This document shows, in pieces, positions 1 through 6,882 of a DNA stretch of 7,579 bases. The notes under the pieces were generated by a model, which saw only the letters and a program-made list of their open reading frames with translations, was not told the DNA's origin and did not search any database. A program made the position numbers and the translations under genes. Positions within the stretch are counted from its first letter, which is position 1. Every line of letters starts with the position of its first letter. The DNA is from Halomonas sp. (GTDB taxonomy: Bacteria > Pseudomonadota > Gammaproteobacteria > Pseudomonadales > Halomonadaceae), in assembly GCA_003560175.1 (NCBI GenBank), contig PWIZ01000137.1, positions 1 through 7,579 on the forward strand. Direction: 5' to 3'.

Positions 1-407
1 CAGTCCACGCTGGCGCCCATGCGGCGCAGCTGGCGGGTGATATGGCCGCCGGATTCGTGCTTCCACTCCCACACCTTGTCGATGAACGCCTCGCGGCCCA
101 GATCGTGGCGGCTCTTGCCCTCTTCGGCGGCGACCTTGCGCTCCACCAGCATCTGGGTCGCGATGCCGGCGTGGTCGGTGCCCACCTGCCACAGGGTGTT
201 GCGTTCCTGCATCCGCCGCCAGCGGATCAGGGTGTCCATGATGGTGTCCTGGAAGGCGTGGCCCATGTGCAGGCTACCGGTGACGTTGGGCGGCGGGATC
301 ATGATGGAGTAGGGCTCGCCCTCGCCTGAGGGGGCGAAGCGGCCATCGGCCTCCCAGCGCTCATACCAGCGGGATTCGATCTGCTCGGGTTGGTAGGTCT
401 TGTCCAT
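1..407 (-). CDS. valS: Valine--tRNA ligase, N-terminal part (cut by window edge)
   Basis: This class I aminoacyl-tRNA synthetase charges tRNA-Val with valine in the cytoplasm. Only the first 135 codons are visible; the gene runs off the left edge (the E. coli enzyme is about 950 residues). The protein opens [19 protein letters not shown], typical of bacterial ValRS. It then shows PPPNVTG at residues 38-44 and the HIGH-type ATP-binding motif as HMGH at 47-50. [10 protein letters not shown] at 76-85 belongs to the same Rossmann catalytic core. The KMSKS motif, editing domain and anticodon domain lie outside the window. The start is the ATG at 407-405, which matches the family N-terminus; the ribosome site is weak (CGGAA a few bases upstream). 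Unlike the tight pepA-holC-valS packing of enteric bacteria, 310 nt separate it from holC, with a promoter in that gap, so valS probably has its own transcript. Identification is secure. Confidence 0.97.
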   Translation of the reverse strand, partial: MDKTYQPEQIESRWYERWEADGRFAPSGEGEPYSIMIPPPNVTGSLHMGHAFQDTIMDTLIRWRRMQERNTLWQVGTDHAGIATQMLVERKVAAEEGKSRHDLGREAFIDKVWEWKHESGGHITRQLRRMGASVD

Positions 408-717
408 GGGCGTTCCGGGTCCAGAAATGATCACCGCCGGCCAGGGGGCCGGACGGCAGGAGAGGGCGACGAAAAATGGGGCCTCGCGTCATGGCGTGAC
501 GCTGCCAAGTGGGAGCCTGGCTCCGCCGGGCGAATGGCGCCGCAGGCGCCTTGGCGGTGTTGCCTGGGCTGGCGTCTGCCGCCGGGGAGTCCTTCGGCCT
601 CCATTCGCCGGGCAAAGCCCAGCTCCCACATGGTGGTTCAGCCTCAACCGAGATGCGCGCCAGATGGTAGCGATCCCAAAAAATGGTTTCGATTATAGCG
701 CGGCGAGGCCCCCGGCG
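408..717. other. Intergenic region between holC and valS (310 nt)
   Basis: I see no convincing gene here on either strand. It holds, in the direction of valS transcription (right to left), a TATAAT promoter at its right edge, a REPIN-like inverted repeat pair at 509-630, and a GC-rich hairpin at 434-456. The hairpin has stem CCGGCC paired with GGCCGG, extended past a bulged A, and a 4-nt loop. It lies about 27 nt from the valS start and has no following T run, so it is not a classical terminator. If the promoter is used, the valS message has a leader of roughly 280 nt. I saw no Val-rich leader peptide and no T-box-like layout. Confidence 0.7.
509..630. repeat. REPIN-like doublet: two REP elements in inverted orientation
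   Basis: The left copy (about 510-537) starts tgggagcctggctccgcc and ends gggcgaatgg. The right copy (601-628), read on the minus strand, starts tgggagctgggctttgcc and ends cggcgaatgg. They are the same roughly 28-bp element with a few changes, facing each other. Each can form a small hairpin of its own (CTGGGC/GCCCGG in the right copy). The roughly 63-bp spacer has further imperfect inverted symmetry (CGCCGCAGGCGCC against CGGCGGCAGACGCC). This is the layout of a REPIN. The core resembles pseudomonad REP sequences of the type GTGGGAGCnGGCTTGCC, which RAYT transposases (a TnpA_REP family) move in trans; that resemblance is from memory. No RAYT gene is in the window. Confidence 0.75.
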
Positions 718-721
718 TCAG
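692..721 (-). promoter_or_regulatory. Predicted sigma70 promoter for valS
   Basis: On the minus strand there is a perfect TATAAT at 697-692. Eighteen bases upstream is CTGACG (721-716), matching TTGACA at four of six positions. The -35 overlaps the holC stop codon (TGA at 720-718). Transcription would begin near 685 and read through the REPIN-like element into valS. A perfect -10 in DNA this GC-rich is unlikely to be chance, but activity is inferred. Confidence 0.6.
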
Positions 722-1179
722 CCGGACTGCCCGCGCAGCTGGTGGGCCTTTACGGGATAGCCGCGCTTCTTGTAGGTCTGCCAGCACTCGCGCTTGGCGA
801 CGAGCACGTCCTGGTGCTGGTTGATGATCTCGGCGACTCGTTCGAAGCGCGAGAACCACTCGGGGATGCCCGGGGAGAGGTTGAGCAGCGCCTGCACGGC
901 CAGATCGGGGGAGGGCGGGGCCTCCCAGCCGATGGTCACCGGGATGCGCGCATCGATCTCGGCCTCGGCGCCTTCCGCCCCCAGCAGGGCGTGGGGCACA
1001 TAGGCATCGGGGCGAAAGGTCCAGAGCCGCTCGTCGAGAGTTCTGGCCATGACCTCATCCTCGGCGTGCAGGTGCAGCCGATAGCCCTTGCGCTGGATGG
1101 TCTCGGCCAGCCGGCAGGCGAAGTCGAGGCGCGCCTCCAGGGTGGTGTCGGGGAGGACGTAGAAATCGATCTGGGTCAC
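718..1179 (-). CDS. holC: DNA polymerase III chi subunit
   Basis: HolC is the chi subunit of the replicative clamp-loader complex; with psi (HolD) it links the clamp loader to single-strand-binding protein on the lagging strand. The 153-residue product is close to the 147 residues of the E. coli protein. It shares the N-terminal MTQIDFYVL strand (E. coli MKNATFYLL) and the block DERLWTFRPDAYVPHALLG at residues 49-67 (E. coli DEALWARPAESFVPHNLAG). It also shares the C-terminal RYKAYRxxGF-like helix, here CWQTYKKRGYPV at 132-143. The GTG at 1179-1177 is chosen because it gives the family N-terminus; the frame stays open upstream only as a shadow of the previous gene. It begins 2 nt after the aminotransferase stop (TAG GC GTG) and lacks a good ribosome site, which suggests translational coupling. 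Its own stop codon lies inside the predicted valS -35 box. Confidence 0.93.
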   Translation of the reverse strand: MTQIDFYVLPDTTLEARLDFACRLAETIQRKGYRLHLHAEDEVMARTLDERLWTFRPDAYVPHALLGAEGAEAEIDARIPVTIGWEAPPSPDLAVQALLNLSPGIPEWFSRFERVAEIINQHQDVLVAKRECWQTYKKRGYPVKAHQLRGQSG

Positions 1180-1181
1180 GC

Positions 1182-2282
1182 CTACACCAGTCGGGTGAGC
1201 CAGCCGTGGGTATCCTCGGCGCGGCCGTACTGCAGGTCGAGCAGCTTGGTGCGCAGGCGCTTGGCGATGGGATTGCCGCTCTCCGCCTTCAGGCGGATGG
1301 GGCCCTCCTCGGTGACCAGCTCGCCCACCGGGGTGATCACCGCGGCGGTGCCGCAGGCGAATACCTCGGTCAGCTCGCCGGAGGCGGCGGCCTCGCGCCA
1401 CTCGTCGATGCTGATCGGGCGCTCCTCGGGGGCGAGGCCCTCGTCCCGGGCCAGGGTCAGCACCGAGTCGCGGGTCACGCCTTCGAGGATGGTGTCGGTG
1501 AGGCGCGGGGTGGCGATGCGACCGTCCTTGAAGACGAAGAAGAGGTTCATGCCGCCCAGCTCCTCGACCCACTTGTTCTCACGAGCATCCAGGAAGGCCA
1601 CCTGGCTGCAGTTGTGGGCGCCGGCTTCCTTCTGGGCAGCCAGGGAGGCGGCGTAGTTGCCGCCGCACTTGGCGAAGCCGGTGCCGCCCGGCGCGGCGCG
1701 CTTGTAGTGGCTGGAAAGCCAGATCGACACGGGCTCCACGCCGCCCTTGAAGTAGGCCGCTGCGGGCGAGGCGATCACGTAGTAGTCCACCTCATGGGCC
1801 GGACGCACGCCGAGAAACTTCTCGCTGGCGATCATGAAGGGGCGCAGGTAGAGGCTGCACTCGTCGACCTCGCTCTTCGGCGTGGGCACCCAGGCGTGGT
1901 CCTGGGCCAGCAGCGCCTTGAGCGAGCCGATGAAGTCCTCGTCGGAGAGCTCCGGCAGGGCCAGGCGGCGAGCGCTGCGACGAAAGCGCTCGGCGTTCTT
2001 CTCCGGGCGGAAGGTCCACACCGAGCCATCGGCATGACGGTAGGCCTTGATGCCCTCGAAGATCTCCTGGCCGTAGTGCAGCACGGCGGCGGCGGGATCC
2101 AGGGTCAATGGCCCATAGGGGCGAACCTCGCGGCCATGCCAGCCGGCATCCAGGGCCCAGCGTATATGGGCCATATGGTCGGTGAAATAGCCACCGAAGC
2201 CGGGGTTCTCGAGGATCCCTGTACGGACGGTGTCGGAGGAAGGGGTGGCGTTGGGAAGCAGTTCGAAGCTGGCAGTCGACAC
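1182..2282 (-). CDS. ilvE: Branched-chain amino acid aminotransferase (long BCAT type)
   Basis: This PLP-dependent class IV aminotransferase interconverts valine, leucine and isoleucine with their 2-oxo acids, using glutamate/2-oxoglutarate. At 366 residues it belongs to the long group with mammalian BCAT and Bacillus-type enzymes, not the shorter (about 309-residue) E. coli IlvE type. Family blocks in order: GPLTLDPAAAVLHYGQEIFEG (57-77); YLRPFMIAS (145-153); FAKCGGNYAAS (203-213) with the predicted Schiff-base lysine K205; WVEELGGMNLFFV (238-250); DTILEGVTRDSVL (263-275); and EVFACGTAAVITPVG (306-320). The start is the GTG at 2282-2280; GGAGA lies 9 nt upstream at 2296-2292. It is 144 nt from pepA and 2 nt from holC, so it appears inserted into the usual pepA-holC-valS order. 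Function is clear; the symbol is less so, because genomes may carry several BCAT paralogues and the substrate could differ. Confidence 0.92.
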   Translation of the reverse strand: MSTASFELLPNATPSSDTVRTGILENPGFGGYFTDHMAHIRWALDAGWHGREVRPYGPLTLDPAAAVLHYGQEIFEGIKAYRHADGSVWTFRPEKNAERFRRSARRLALPELSDEDFIGSLKALLAQDHAWVPTPKSEVDECSLYLRPFMIASEKFLGVRPAHEVDYYVIASPAAAYFKGGVEPVSIWLSSHYKRAAPGGTGFAKCGGNYAASLAAQKEAGAHNCSQVAFLDARENKWVEELGGMNLFFVFKDGRIATPRLTDTILEGVTRDSVLTLARDEGLAPEERPISIDEWREAAASGELTEVFACGTAAVITPVGELVTEEGPIRLKAESGNPIAKRLRTKLLDLQYGRAEDTHGWLTRLV

Positions 2283-2297
2283 GGCAAGGGGTCTCCG

Positions 2298-2375
2298 CTA
2301 CGCCCGGGGCGTGCCAGCCCCGGGGTGATACAGGAAGCTCGGGCCGGCGAGAGCCAGCCCGGGTCGTGGATTCAT
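2298..2375 (-). CDS. Possible short upstream frame (25 codons) before ilvE
   Basis: On the minus strand an ATG at 2375-2373 opens 25 codons ending in TAG at 2300-2298, immediately before the ilvE ribosome site. A GGAA lies about 7 nt upstream of the ATG. The predicted peptide begins MNPRPGLALAGPSFLYH and has three leucines, no isoleucine and no valine, so it is not an obvious branched-chain attenuator peptide. Both GC hairpins of the leader fall inside it, so translation could change their folding. It may equally be a chance frame in GC-rich DNA; I cannot judge codon use over so short a stretch. Confidence 0.2.
   Translation of the reverse strand: MNPRPGLALAGPSFLYHPGAGTPRA
2303..2324 (-). 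other. GC hairpin in the ilvE leader, next to the ribosome site
   Basis: CCCGGGGC (2303-2310) and GCCCCGGG (2317-2324) form a perfect 8-bp inverted repeat around a 6-nt loop. In the minus-strand transcript it would fold 6 nt upstream of the ilvE ribosome site GGAGA (2296-2292). There is no U tract after it, so a rho-independent terminator is not supported. A role in mRNA stability or in setting ilvE translation is possible. Confidence 0.5.
2340..2361 (-). other. Second GC hairpin in the pepA-ilvE gap
   Basis: On the minus strand CGGGCTGGC and GCCGGCCCG pair over 9 bp around the 4-nt loop TCTC, with one U-G wobble. The wobble exists only in the minus-strand RNA; in plus-strand RNA the same position is a C-A mismatch, which favours a function in the pepA-ilvE transcript. 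No T run follows. It could protect the 3' end of pepA mRNA or form part of the ilvE leader. Confidence 0.45.
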
Positions 2376-2426
2376 CGTCAGTTCCACATGAGAAAGGCGA
2401 CGCGGGAAAAACGCAAGTCCACGCCG

Positions 2427-3959
<1,533 letters not shown>

Positions 3960-3968
3960 GGCGTCTCC

Positions 3969-4043
3969 ACAGACAAGCGTGTTGGTTGCAGGCGTTCGGG
4001 TTACCAGTGCTGAGGTTACTAGTGCTGGGGTTACAAGCGCAGG
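3969..4043. repeat. Tandem 15-bp repeats in the pepA/lptF gap
   Basis: Head-to-tail 15-bp units occur at 3984-3998 (ggttgcaggcgttcg), 3999-4013 (ggttaccagtgctga), 4014-4028 (ggttactagtgctgg) and 4029-4043 (ggttacaagcgcagg). A decayed fifth unit in the same phase, 3969-3983, retains acaagcg. The consensus is roughly GGTTACnAGyGCTGG; the middle two copies are the closest. The array fills most of the predicted pepA 5' leader, and its last unit supplies the candidate -35 box of lptF. It could be an operator array or simply slippage-made minisatellite DNA. Confidence 0.85.
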
Positions 4044-4058
4044 GGGATTCTGGATAAT
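4030..4058 (+). promoter_or_regulatory. Predicted promoter for lptF-lptG
   Basis: GTTACA (4030-4035, four of six matches to TTGACA) and GATAAT (4053-4058, five of six to TATAAT) are spaced by 17 bp. Transcription would start near 4065, leaving a leader of about 59 nt. The -35 lies inside the last copy of the 15-bp tandem repeat. Confidence 0.45.
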
Positions 4059-4081
4059 GCCGGCACGTCGCCGTGTCGCAA
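4054..4081 (-). promoter_or_regulatory. Predicted promoter for pepA
   Basis: On the minus strand TTGCGA (4081-4076) and CATTAT (4059-4054) are separated by 16 bp, each matching the sigma70 consensus at four of six positions. Transcription would start near 4047, and the pepA leader would consist almost entirely of the 15-bp repeats. The -10 covers nearly the same bases as the lptF -10. Both boxes are imperfect, so confidence is low. Confidence 0.35.
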
Positions 4082-4123
4082 CAGTGTACCCAAGGCATGG
4101 CCCCATTGCATGGCAGGCGCCGC

Positions 4124-5206
4124 ATGATCATCTTCCGTTATCTGACCCGCGAGATCCTGCTGACCATGGCCGCCGTCGCCGGCGTGCTGATGCTGGTGAT
4201 CATGGGCAGCCGCTTCATCCGCTACTTCGCCGACGCCGCCGAGGGCGACATCCCGGCGAGCATTCTCGGCACCCTGATGCTGTTTCATCTGCCGGGGTTC
4301 CTCGAGCTGATCCTGCCGCTGGCCTTCTTTCTCGGCATTCTGCTGGCCTATGGCCAGCTCTATCTCAACAGCGAGATCACCGTGCTGGTGGCCTGTGGCA
4401 CCAGCCCCAACCGGCTGCTGCAGGTGAGCCTGGTGCCCGCCACCCTAGTGGCGATCCTGGTCGGACTGTGCAGCCTGTGGCTGACCCCGGCCGGTGCCCT
4501 GCACAACGCCGTGATGCTCGAGGATCAGCGCAGCCGCATCGACTTCTCGGCCCTGGCGCCGGGGCGCTTCCAGGAATTCGGCAGCGGTCGCACCGCCTAC
4601 ATGGAGGGGCTCAGCGATGACGGCAGCGAGATGCGCGGTGTCTTTATCAGCGAGCGCCAGCGGCGTAGCGACGGCACCCCGGGTACGGTGGTGACCCGCG
4701 CCGAGGGAGGCTACCAGACGCGTGACGAGGAGACCGGGAGCCGCTTCCTGGTGCTGGCCGGCGGCGAGCGCTACAGCGTCGAGCCGGGGCGCTTCGAGGC
4801 CGAGCGCCTCGAGTTCGACACCTATGCCGTGCGCCTCTCCCAGTCCGACGACAGGCGCGAGCTCGATTCGCCCGAGTACGCCACCACCGCTGCGCTGTTC
4901 GGTGACGACTCGCTGCGGGCGCAGGCCCAGCTGCAGTGGCGCCTGGGCCTGCCGCTGATGGTCTTCGTGCTGACCCTGATGGCGATGCCGCTTTCCCGGG
5001 TCAATCCGCGACAGGGGCGCTTCGCCAAGCTGCTGCCGGCCATCTTTCTGCACGTGGCCTACCTGAGCCTGCTGCTGGCTGCCCTGGATGCCATCGGTCG
5101 CGGTGCCCTGCCGGTCGCGGTGGGCATGTGGCCGATTCACGGTGCCTTCCTGGCGCTGGGGCTGATCATGATGGCACGCGCCCAGCGCAAGGGGATGAGC
5201 GGATGA
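4124..5206 (+). CDS. lptF: LPS export ABC transporter permease LptF
   Basis: LptF is one of the two membrane subunits of LptB2FG, which extracts lipopolysaccharide from the inner membrane and passes it to the LptC-LptA bridge. The 360-residue product is close to E. coli LptF (366). It opens MIIFRYLTREILLTM like E. coli MIIIRYLVRE. N-terminal membrane segments lie at about 12-34, 52-76 and 101-122. A periplasmic beta-jellyroll domain covers about 130-265, and C-terminal membrane segments lie at about 274-292, 303-322 and 331-352. Conserved blocks include GDIPASILG (41-49), the coupling-helix region LYLNSEITVLVACG (79-92) and MPLSRVNPRQGRF (288-300). The ATG at 4124 is chosen from the family N-terminus; the upstream AGGCG is a weak ribosome site. 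It overlaps lptG by 4 bp and is divergent from pepA, the usual gammaproteobacterial arrangement. Confidence 0.96.
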   Translation: MIIFRYLTREILLTMAAVAGVLMLVIMGSRFIRYFADAAEGDIPASILGTLMLFHLPGFLELILPLAFFLGILLAYGQLYLNSEITVLVACGTSPNRLLQVSLVPATLVAILVGLCSLWLTPAGALHNAVMLEDQRSRIDFSALAPGRFQEFGSGRTAYMEGLSDDGSEMRGVFISERQRRSDGTPGTVVTRAEGGYQTRDEETGSRFLVLAGGERYSVEPGRFEAERLEFDTYAVRLSQSDDRRELDSPEYATTAALFGDDSLRAQAQLQWRLGLPLMVFVLTLMAMPLSRVNPRQGRFAKLLPAIFLHVAYLSLLLAALDAIGRGALPVAVGMWPIHGAFLALGLIMMARAQRKGMSG

Positions 5207-6267
5207 TTGCTGATCGTTTCGACCGCTACCTGGCGCGCAACGTGCTGGGGGCGATCATCGTGGTGCAGGTGGTGCTGCTGGGTCTCGACCTGGTGATCAC
5301 CTATATCAACGACCTGGACGATGTGGAGGGCGACTACGGTGCCTTGCAGGTGCTCCTCTACCTGGGGCTGCGCCTGCCCTGGCGCTTCTACCAGTATGCC
5401 CCGGTGGGGGTGCTGATCGGCGCCTTGATCGGCCTGGGCAGCATGGCCTCGAGCAACGAGCTCACCGTGATGCGCGCCGCCGGCCGCTCGCTGACCCGCA
5501 TCCTGTGGGGGGCGATGAAGCCGATCATCCTGGTGATCGTGGTGGTGCTGCTGGTGGCCGAGTACGTCGCCCCGCGCACCGAGCAGTTCGCCAATGCCTG
5601 GCGCCTGGAGCAAATTCAGGGTGAGGGGGCCGTGGTCACCCAGCGCGGCGGCTGGCAGCGCGAGGGCGACAGCTTCTACCGCTTTGGGGCCATCCGCGCC
5701 GATGATACCGTCCTCGATCTGACCCGCTATCGCTTCGAGGGGCAGCGCCTGGTGGAGTCCGCCAGCGCCGAGCGCGCCGCCTGGCGCGACGGCAGCTGGC
5801 GCCTGGAGGGCGTGGAGATCACCCGCTTCCATGACGAGCACACCGAGGCAGAGCAGCACGAGACCCTGCCCTGGGAGACCAGCCTGACGCCGGAGCAGCT
5901 CAACCGCCTGCTGCGTCCGATCGGCAGCCAGGCACCCAGCGAGCTGTGGGCCTATGCCCGCTACCTGCAGGCCCAGGGACAGGTCGCGACCGAGCCGCTG
6001 CTGCATTTCTGGCAGAAGATGCTGATGCCGCTGACCATGGGCTCCCTGGTACTGGTGGCCGCTTCCTTCGTGTTCGGGCCGCTGCGCAGCGTGGCCGCCG
6101 GCACCCGGGTCTTCTACGGGGTGGTGACCGGGCTCTCCTTCAAGTATCTGCAGGACCTGCTGGCGCCGGCCTCCACGGTGTTCGGCTTCTCGCCGGCCTG
6201 GGCGGTGCTGGCCCCGACCCTGATCTGTGCCGCCGTGGGGCTCTACCTGCTGCGGCGAACCGCCTGA
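5203..6267 (+). CDS. lptG: LPS export ABC transporter permease LptG
   Basis: LptG is the partner permease of LptF in the LptB2FG lipopolysaccharide transporter of the inner membrane. The 354-residue product is near the usual 360. It starts MIADRFDRYLARNVLGAI, with membrane segments at about 14-34, 47-80 (possibly two) and 104-122. A periplasmic beta-rich domain covers about 125-265, and C-terminal membrane segments lie at about 273-292, 301-320 and 331-350. The block SMASSNELTVMRAAGRS (80-96) is the conserved coupling-helix region, and KMLMPLTMGSLVL (272-284) is also typical of the family. The start ATG overlaps the lptF stop as ATGA, with AAGGGG 8 nt upstream, so the two permeases are translationally coupled in equal amounts. 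The ATPase LptB is not in this window. Confidence 0.95.
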   Translation: MIADRFDRYLARNVLGAIIVVQVVLLGLDLVITYINDLDDVEGDYGALQVLLYLGLRLPWRFYQYAPVGVLIGALIGLGSMASSNELTVMRAAGRSLTRILWGAMKPIILVIVVVLLVAEYVAPRTEQFANAWRLEQIQGEGAVVTQRGGWQREGDSFYRFGAIRADDTVLDLTRYRFEGQRLVESASAERAAWRDGSWRLEGVEITRFHDEHTEAEQHETLPWETSLTPEQLNRLLRPIGSQAPSELWAYARYLQAQGQVATEPLLHFWQKMLMPLTMGSLVLVAASFVFGPLRSVAAGTRVFYGVVTGLSFKYLQDLLAPASTVFGFSPAWAVLAPTLICAAVGLYLLRRTA

Positions 6268-6283
6268 GGCACAAGGAGCACTC

Positions 6284-6760
6284 ATGCAACGACGTTTCGG
6301 TAACCTCGATGACGCCTGGCCGGCGGGGTTCGCTCGCCGGCTCGGCGCCATGCTCTACGACGGCTTTCTGGTAGCCGCCATCTGGATCCTGATCACCGGG
6401 CTGCACCTGACGCTGATGCGCCACGTCCTGAGCGTGCCCCCGGAGCAGATCGGGATCGGCTGGGTCCAGGTGTTCTCGCTGCGCCTGGCGCTGCTGCTCG
6501 GCGCCTTCGCCTTCTTTGCCTTCTTCTGGACCCGTGGCGGCGTGACGCTGGGCATGCAGGCCTGGCGGCTGCGGGTGCAGACCCTCGACGGCTGCTCCAT
6601 CTCCCTGACCCAGGCCGCGGTGCGCTTCCTGGTGGCCGGCCTGTCGATCGCGGCCTTCGGCCTCGGTTACCTGTGGATCCTGTTCGATGCCGAGCGGCGC
6701 AGCTGGTCGGATATCGCCTCCGGCACCCGGGTGGTGGTGCTGCCGAAGCCGCCCAAGTAG
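6284..6760 (+). CDS. RDD family membrane protein
   Basis: This small inner-membrane protein of 158 residues belongs to the RDD family, whose members mostly have no known biochemical role; a few are linked to ion transport or salt tolerance. Family features are visible. GFARRLGAMLYD (15-26) carries the Arg and Asp of the first segment, followed by membrane segments at about 25-45, 63-82 and 113-133. VTLGMQAWRLRVQT (87-100) is the loop typical of RDD proteins, and FDAERRSWSDIASGTRVV (134-151) is the usual end motif. The ATG at 6284 has AAGGAG at 6273-6278, a near-perfect ribosome site. It starts 16 nt after lptG, so it is probably in the lptFG operon. Two short GC inverted repeats follow the stop (6763-6775 and 6782-6799), without a T run. 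A link to LPS export is suggested only by position. Confidence 0.9.
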   Translation: MQRRFGNLDDAWPAGFARRLGAMLYDGFLVAAIWILITGLHLTLMRHVLSVPPEQIGIGWVQVFSLRLALLLGAFAFFAFFWTRGGVTLGMQAWRLRVQTLDGCSISLTQAAVRFLVAGLSIAAFGLGYLWILFDAERRSWSDIASGTRVVVLPKPPK

Positions 6761-6821
6761 GTCGCGGCCAGCCGCGGCGGTCCCGGATCTTGACCCGGGG
6801 CAGACATTGGTCGCGTTTTGC

Positions 6822-6851
6822 TTGCAAGGGGCTATGCGAATCATTTACATT
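6822..6851 (+). promoter_or_regulatory. Candidate promoter for bfd
   Basis: TTGCAA (6822-6827) and TACATT (6846-6851) are spaced by 18 bp, each a four-of-six match. TACTAT at 6852-6857 is an alternative -10. The region is locally AT-rich compared with its surroundings and overlaps the Fur-box-like sequence. The exact boxes are uncertain. Confidence 0.35.
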
Positions 6852-6854
6852 TAC
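6836..6854 (+). promoter_or_regulatory. Fur-box-like operator upstream of bfd
   Basis: The 19-mer gcgaatcatttacatttac matches the classical Fur consensus GATAATGATAATCATTATC at 11 of 19 positions by hand count, including AAT, AT and CATT in the expected places. It overlaps the candidate -10 and ends 28 nt before the bfd start. In E. coli and Pseudomonas, bfd is induced by iron starvation under Fur control, so an operator here is expected. The match is partial. Confidence 0.5.
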
Positions 6855-6870
6855 TATCGCAGTCGTCAGC

Positions 6871-6878
6871 GAGGTGAT
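6871..6878 (+). promoter_or_regulatory. Strong Shine-Dalgarno site that decides the bfd start
   Basis: GAGGTGAT matches the extended anti-Shine-Dalgarno complement (AAGGAGGTGAT) over eight bases. In-frame candidate starts are GTG 6874, ATG 6877 and ATG 6883. The first two overlap the site itself, while ATG 6883 lies 8 nt beyond GAGG and yields the family N-terminus MYVCLC. Confidence 0.7.
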
Positions 6879-6882
6879 GCCA

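Noticed and set aside
434..456. A GC hairpin just upstream of valS as a transcription attenuator.
   Set aside because: There is no T tract after it in the valS direction and no competing antiterminator stem was evident.
431..631. A short minus-strand frame starting inside the REP element, as a possible valS leader peptide.
   Set aside because: Its start ATG and first codons are part of the REP sequence, it has no ribosome site, and it is not valine-rich.
400..1656. A 418-codon plus-strand frame across the holC-valS gap, holC and the end of ilvE.
   Set aside because: It runs antisense to holC and ilvE and through the REPIN-like repeat; no domain is recognisable and the real genes on the other strand explain it.
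5137..6351. A 404-codon minus-strand open frame opposite lptG.
   Set aside because: It has a His- and Gln-rich low-complexity translation with no family resemblance; it is a shadow of lptG and the start of the RDD gene.
6763..6799. GC inverted repeats after the RDD gene as a rho-independent terminator (CGCGG/CCGCG and CCCGG/CCGGG).
   Set aside because: The stems are only 5 bp and no T run follows either one, so termination is not supported from sequence.
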